Of a DNA stretch of 7,941 nucleotides, positions 5,617-7,941 are shown in pieces (position 1 is the stretch's first letter; the number at the start of each line of letters is the position of its first letter). A program made the position numbers and the translations under genes. This stretch comes from Pseudomonadota bacterium (GTDB taxonomy: Bacteria > Pseudomonadota > Gammaproteobacteria > Steroidobacterales > Steroidobacteraceae): NCBI GenBank assembly GCA_021817875.1, contig JAKAFQ010000174.1:1-7941 (forward strand), read 5' to 3'. A model generated the notes under the pieces. It searched no databases and was not told the origin of the DNA. It was given only the letters and a program-made list of their open reading frames with translations.

Positions 5617-7575
5617 ATGTTGAATGTCACGACGCTGACCGGGCTGATCGAGGCGAACCGGGGCCATGAGGGGCAGATCACCTATCTGGAGGGCGAGCAC
5701 GAGCGGCGCGGCGTGGGGTATGGGGAGCTGTACGAGCGTGCGCTGGGGATTTTGTATCACCTGCAGCGCCTCGGAGCGCGCCCGGGCGACAAGCTGATCG
5801 TGTCGGTGGGCAGCAACGAGCAGTTCATCGACGCGTTCTGGGCGGCGGTGCTCGGGGGGATCGTGCCGGTGCCGGTGGCGGTGGGGATCAGCGAGGAGCA
5901 TCGGCTGAAGCTGCTGCGGATTGCGCGCTGTCTGGGCGAGCCGTATGTGTACAGCGAGCGGCGGGTGCTGGAGCGGCTGGCCGGGGTGGCCGAGCAGGCC
6001 GGGCTGGGCGCGACGCTGCGTGGGCTGATGGGGCGGGCGTTTGTGGTGGAGGATCTGGAGGACATCTCCCGGGCCGGCCAGGTGCACGAGGCGCGCCCGC
6101 AGGACGTGGCGTTCATTCAGTTCTCCTCGGGCTCGACCAGCGAGCCGAAGGGGGTGGTGCTGACGCACGGGAACATCCTGGCCAATGCGCGTGGCTCGAG
6201 CGAGGTGGCCGGGTTCAGCGAGCGCGACGTGAGTCTGTCGTGGATGCCGCTGACGCACGACATGGGGCTGATTGGCTTTCACCTGATCATGTTTTTCAAC
6301 CGGGTGCAGGCGCACCTGATGCCGACGGAGCTGTTTGTGCGCCGGCCGCTGCTGTGGCTGCAGCTGGCCAGCCGCATTGGCGCCACGCTGCTGTGCTCGC
6401 CGAACTTCGGTTACCGGCACTATCTGAAGGTGCTCGGGGAGCGGGCGCCCGAGGGGCTGGATCTGTCGAGCGTGCGGCTGATTTTCAACGGTGCCGAGCC
6501 GATTTCGGTGCCGCTGTGCGAGGAGTTTCTCGAGCGGCTGGCCGTGGCGGGGCTGGCGCGCAACGCGATGTACCCGGTGTATGGGCTGGCCGAGGCGTCC
6601 CTCGCGGTGAGTTTTCCGCCGCCCGGGGCGCCGCTGCGCACCGTGGCGCTCGAGCGGCACCGGATGGGGGTGGGCGAGGCGGTGCGGCTGCTCGAGCACG
6701 GTGCCGGCGAGGCGCTGCAGCTGGTCTCGGAGGGCAAGGCGATTCCGTACTGCCAGGTGCGCATCGTCGATGAGCAGGACCAGCCGCTGCCCGAGGGGCA
6801 TATCGGGCACCTGCAGATGCGTGGGCAGAACGTGACGGGCGGGTACTACGAGAACCCCGAGGCGAACGCGGCGGCCTTCACCGCCGACGGCTGGCTGCGC
6901 ACCGGGGATCTGGCGCTGCTGCACGGTGGGGAGATCTACGTCTCGGGGCGGGCGAAGGAGATCATCTTCGTCAACGGCCAGAACTACTACCCGCACGATC
7001 TGGAGTCGATCGTGCAGCGCCTCGAGGGGCTGGAGCTCGGCAAGGTGGTGGCCGCCGGGGTGCGCCCGGCGCACGAGCCGCTCGAGCAGCTGGTGCTGTT
7101 CGTGCTGCACCGCGGGACGCTCGAGGAGTTCGTGCCGCTGGCGCGCGCGGCGGCGCGGCTGATCAACGAGCGGACCGGGCTGCAGGTCGCCGAGGTGGTG
7201 CCGGTCAAGCGCATCCCCAAGACCACCAGCGGCAAGATCCAGCGTCACCTGCTCGAGCAGAGCTTTCTGCAGGGGCAGTTCGATGCCGAACGCCAGCGCC
7301 TGGCGGAGCTGCGCGAGGCGGGCCCGGGCGGCGCGGCGGCGAGCCGCAGCGAGATCGAGCAGCGGCTGCAGAACATCTGCGAAGCCGCCCTCGGGGGCAA
7401 GCGGGTCGAGCCGCACGACAATCTGTTCGAGCTCGGGGCGAGCTCGCTGAAGCTCATCGAGATCCACGAGCAGATCGATCGGGAGTATCCCGGCAAGCTC
7501 GAGCTCACCGAGCTGTTCGACTACCCGACCCTCGCCGAGCTCGCCGGCCACCTCGAGAGCCGCCTCGGCGCGTGA
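5617..7575 (+). CDS. Fatty acyl-AMP ligase fused to an acyl carrier domain
   Basis: The 652-residue protein should activate a fatty (or related) carboxylic acid with ATP and load it onto its own carrier arm. The adenylation domain covers about 1-545. Its motifs are FSSGSTSEPKGV (169-180), the FAAL-like MPLTHDMGLIG (210-220), YGLAEAS (322-328), GWLRTGD (425-431), GRAKEIIFVNGQNYYPHDLE (444-463) and PKTTSGKIQR (534-543) with catalytic Lys540. A linker rich in Ala, Arg and Glu (about 546-577) leads to a carrier domain (about 578-650) with NLFELGASSLK; Ser610 is the expected phosphopantetheine site. HDMGLIG and the sequence around A8 favour fatty acyl-AMP ligases over acyl-CoA synthetases, though no structural test of the FAAL insertion was possible. 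Such didomain proteins start polyketide, lipopeptide or lipid assembly lines, but none is adjacent here. Leucine codons shift from CTG to CTC along the gene. An alternative label would be acyl-CoA synthetase/AMP-binding protein. Confidence 0.9.
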   Translation: MLNVTTLTGLIEANRGHEGQITYLEGEHERRGVGYGELYERALGILYHLQRLGARPGDKLIVSVGSNEQFIDAFWAAVLGGIVPVPVAVGISEEHRLKLLRIARCLGEPYVYSERRVLERLAGVAEQAGLGATLRGLMGRAFVVEDLEDISRAGQVHEARPQDVAFIQFSSGSTSEPKGVVLTHGNILANARGSSEVAGFSERDVSLSWMPLTHDMGLIGFHLIMFFNRVQAHLMPTELFVRRPLLWLQLASRIGATLLCSPNFGYRHYLKVLGERAPEGLDLSSVRLIFNGAEPISVPLCEEFLERLAVAGLARNAMYPVYGLAEASLAVSFPPPGAPLRTVALERHRMGVGEAVRLLEHGAGEALQLVSEGKAIPYCQVRIVDEQDQPLPEGHIGHLQMRGQNVTGGYYENPEANAAAFTADGWLRTGDLALLHGGEIYVSGRAKEIIFVNGQNYYPHDLESIVQRLEGLELGKVVAAGVRPAHEPLEQLVLFVLHRGTLEEFVPLARAAARLINERTGLQVAEVVPVKRIPKTTSGKIQRHLLEQSFLQGQFDAERQRLAELREAGPGGAAASRSEIEQRLQNICEAALGGKRVEPHDNLFELGASSLKLIEIHEQIDREYPGKLELTELFDYPTLAELAGHLESRLGA

Positions 7576-7580
7576 GCCAA

Positions 7581-7598
7581 GCGCCCCGGCCGGGGCGC
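7581..7598. terminator. Perfect palindrome, possible bidirectional terminator
   Basis: GCGCCCCGGCCGGGGCGC begins five bases after the ligase stop, in the gap between two convergent genes. It can form a 7-bp GC stem with a 4-base loop. There is no T-run on either side, so it is not a canonical intrinsic terminator, though high-GC genomes often lack long T-tracts. The position supports a 3'-end role. Confidence 0.4.
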
Positions 7599-7619
7599 GG
7601 GACGGGCGCAGAGCGGGGG

Positions 7620-7645
7620 TTCCCGCCAGGACTGGTGCGCGGGAA
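7620..7645. terminator. Hairpin TTCCCGC...GCGGGAA just past the nadC stop
   Basis: Seven-base perfect arms (7620-7626 and 7639-7645) surround a 12-base loop, immediately beyond the nadC stop at 7648-7646. On the - strand no T-run follows. It may mark the nadC transcript end, or it may be chance. Confidence 0.3.
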
Positions 7646-7941
7646 TCATCCGCCAGCCGGGCGGATGACCGTCCGGCCCTGACCGGGACCGTGGAATTCC
7701 AGACGCATCGACAGGTCGACCGCCCGCACGTGCTTGGTGATCCCTCCGACGGAGATGAAATCCACCCCCGTCTCGGCGATGGTCCGCACGTTCTCGAGAT
7801 GGATGCTGCCGGAGGCCTCGAGCCGCACCGGCCGGCGATGCGCGCGGTTCACCCCGACGGCCGTCCTCATGTCGGCCAGCGTGAACTCGTCGAGCATCAC
7901 GATGTCCGGGCCGGCGGCGAGTGCCTCTTCGAGCTCGCCCA
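7646..7941 (-). CDS. nadC: NadC, quinolinate phosphoribosyltransferase, C-terminal part
   Basis: About 97 C-terminal residues are visible and the frame is open to the right edge, so the N-terminal two thirds lie outside the window. The enzyme converts quinolinate and PRPP to nicotinate mononucleotide, CO2 and pyrophosphate in de novo NAD synthesis in the cytoplasm. Recognition rests on a run of family motifs in order: [20 protein letters not shown], then [20 protein letters not shown], then [20 protein letters not shown]. These include the conserved acidic residues of the PRPP/substrate site (Asp of MLDEF, Glu of LEASG) and the phosphate-binding glycine pair. A short tail, [19 protein letters not shown], follows the usual DLSMR end and is a little longer than in many homologues. 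A GTG at 7900 is only an internal codon. The gene is convergent to the ligase gene, with a 70-bp gap. Confidence 0.94.
   Translation of the reverse strand, partial: GELEEALAAGPDIVMLDEFTLADMRTAVGVNRAHRRPVRLEASGSIHLENVRTIAETGVDFISVGGITKHVRAVDLSMRLEFHGPGQGRTVIRPAGG

Noticed and set aside
5497..7551. A 684-codon open frame antisense to the ligase gene
   Set aside because: Same reasoning: rich in His, Arg, Gln, Pro and Leu with no recognisable domain, opposite a complete and motif-rich gene.

Overview
The window is GC-rich chromosomal DNA (roughly two thirds G+C by eye) with dense, normally spaced bacterial genes. The gene set is an old yellow enzyme, a proteobacterial-type Lon-like protease, a UspE-like tandem universal stress protein, a small acidic protein of a type I associate with Gammaproteobacteria, and NadC. 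Together with strong C/G third-position bias this suggests a high-GC gammaproteobacterium, perhaps of the Chromatiales/Ectothiorhodospiraceae kind. That placement is inference. I see no transposase, integrase, tRNA, rRNA, CRISPR array or clear mobile-element boundary.

Layout: bases 1-210 hold no confident gene, only a possible remnant of a small basic protein. On the + strand follow an FMN-dependent alkene reductase of the old yellow enzyme family (211-1356) and, 45 bp later, an 811-residue Lon-like ATP-dependent protease (1402-3837). Tail to tail with the protease, 38 bp away, is a - strand pair: a small acidic conserved-hypothetical protein (5279 down to 4866) followed after 27 bp by a double-domain universal stress protein (4838 down to 3876). 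Bases 5280-5616 form a divergent intergenic region with several perfect inverted repeats. On the + strand after it lies a 652-residue fatty acyl-AMP ligase fused to an acyl carrier domain (5617-7575). A 70-bp gap with two hairpins separates it from the 3' end of nadC on the - strand, which runs off the right edge.

How the genes fit together: the Lon-like protease, the universal stress protein and the old yellow enzyme are all compatible with stress or housekeeping roles, but nothing shows that they form one pathway. The small acidic gene and the stress-protein gene are very probably one transcript. The ligase-carrier protein looks like a starter-loading unit for a lipid, polyketide or lipopeptide product, yet no synthase lies beside it here; the next gene is convergent nadC. 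nadC belongs to NAD biosynthesis and is probably unrelated to its neighbours.

I did not find a convincing undescribed multi-gene system. The items most worth a second look are the orphan ligase-carrier protein, the operator-like inverted repeats in front of it, the leucine codon shift inside it, and the possible frameshifted small gene at the left end.
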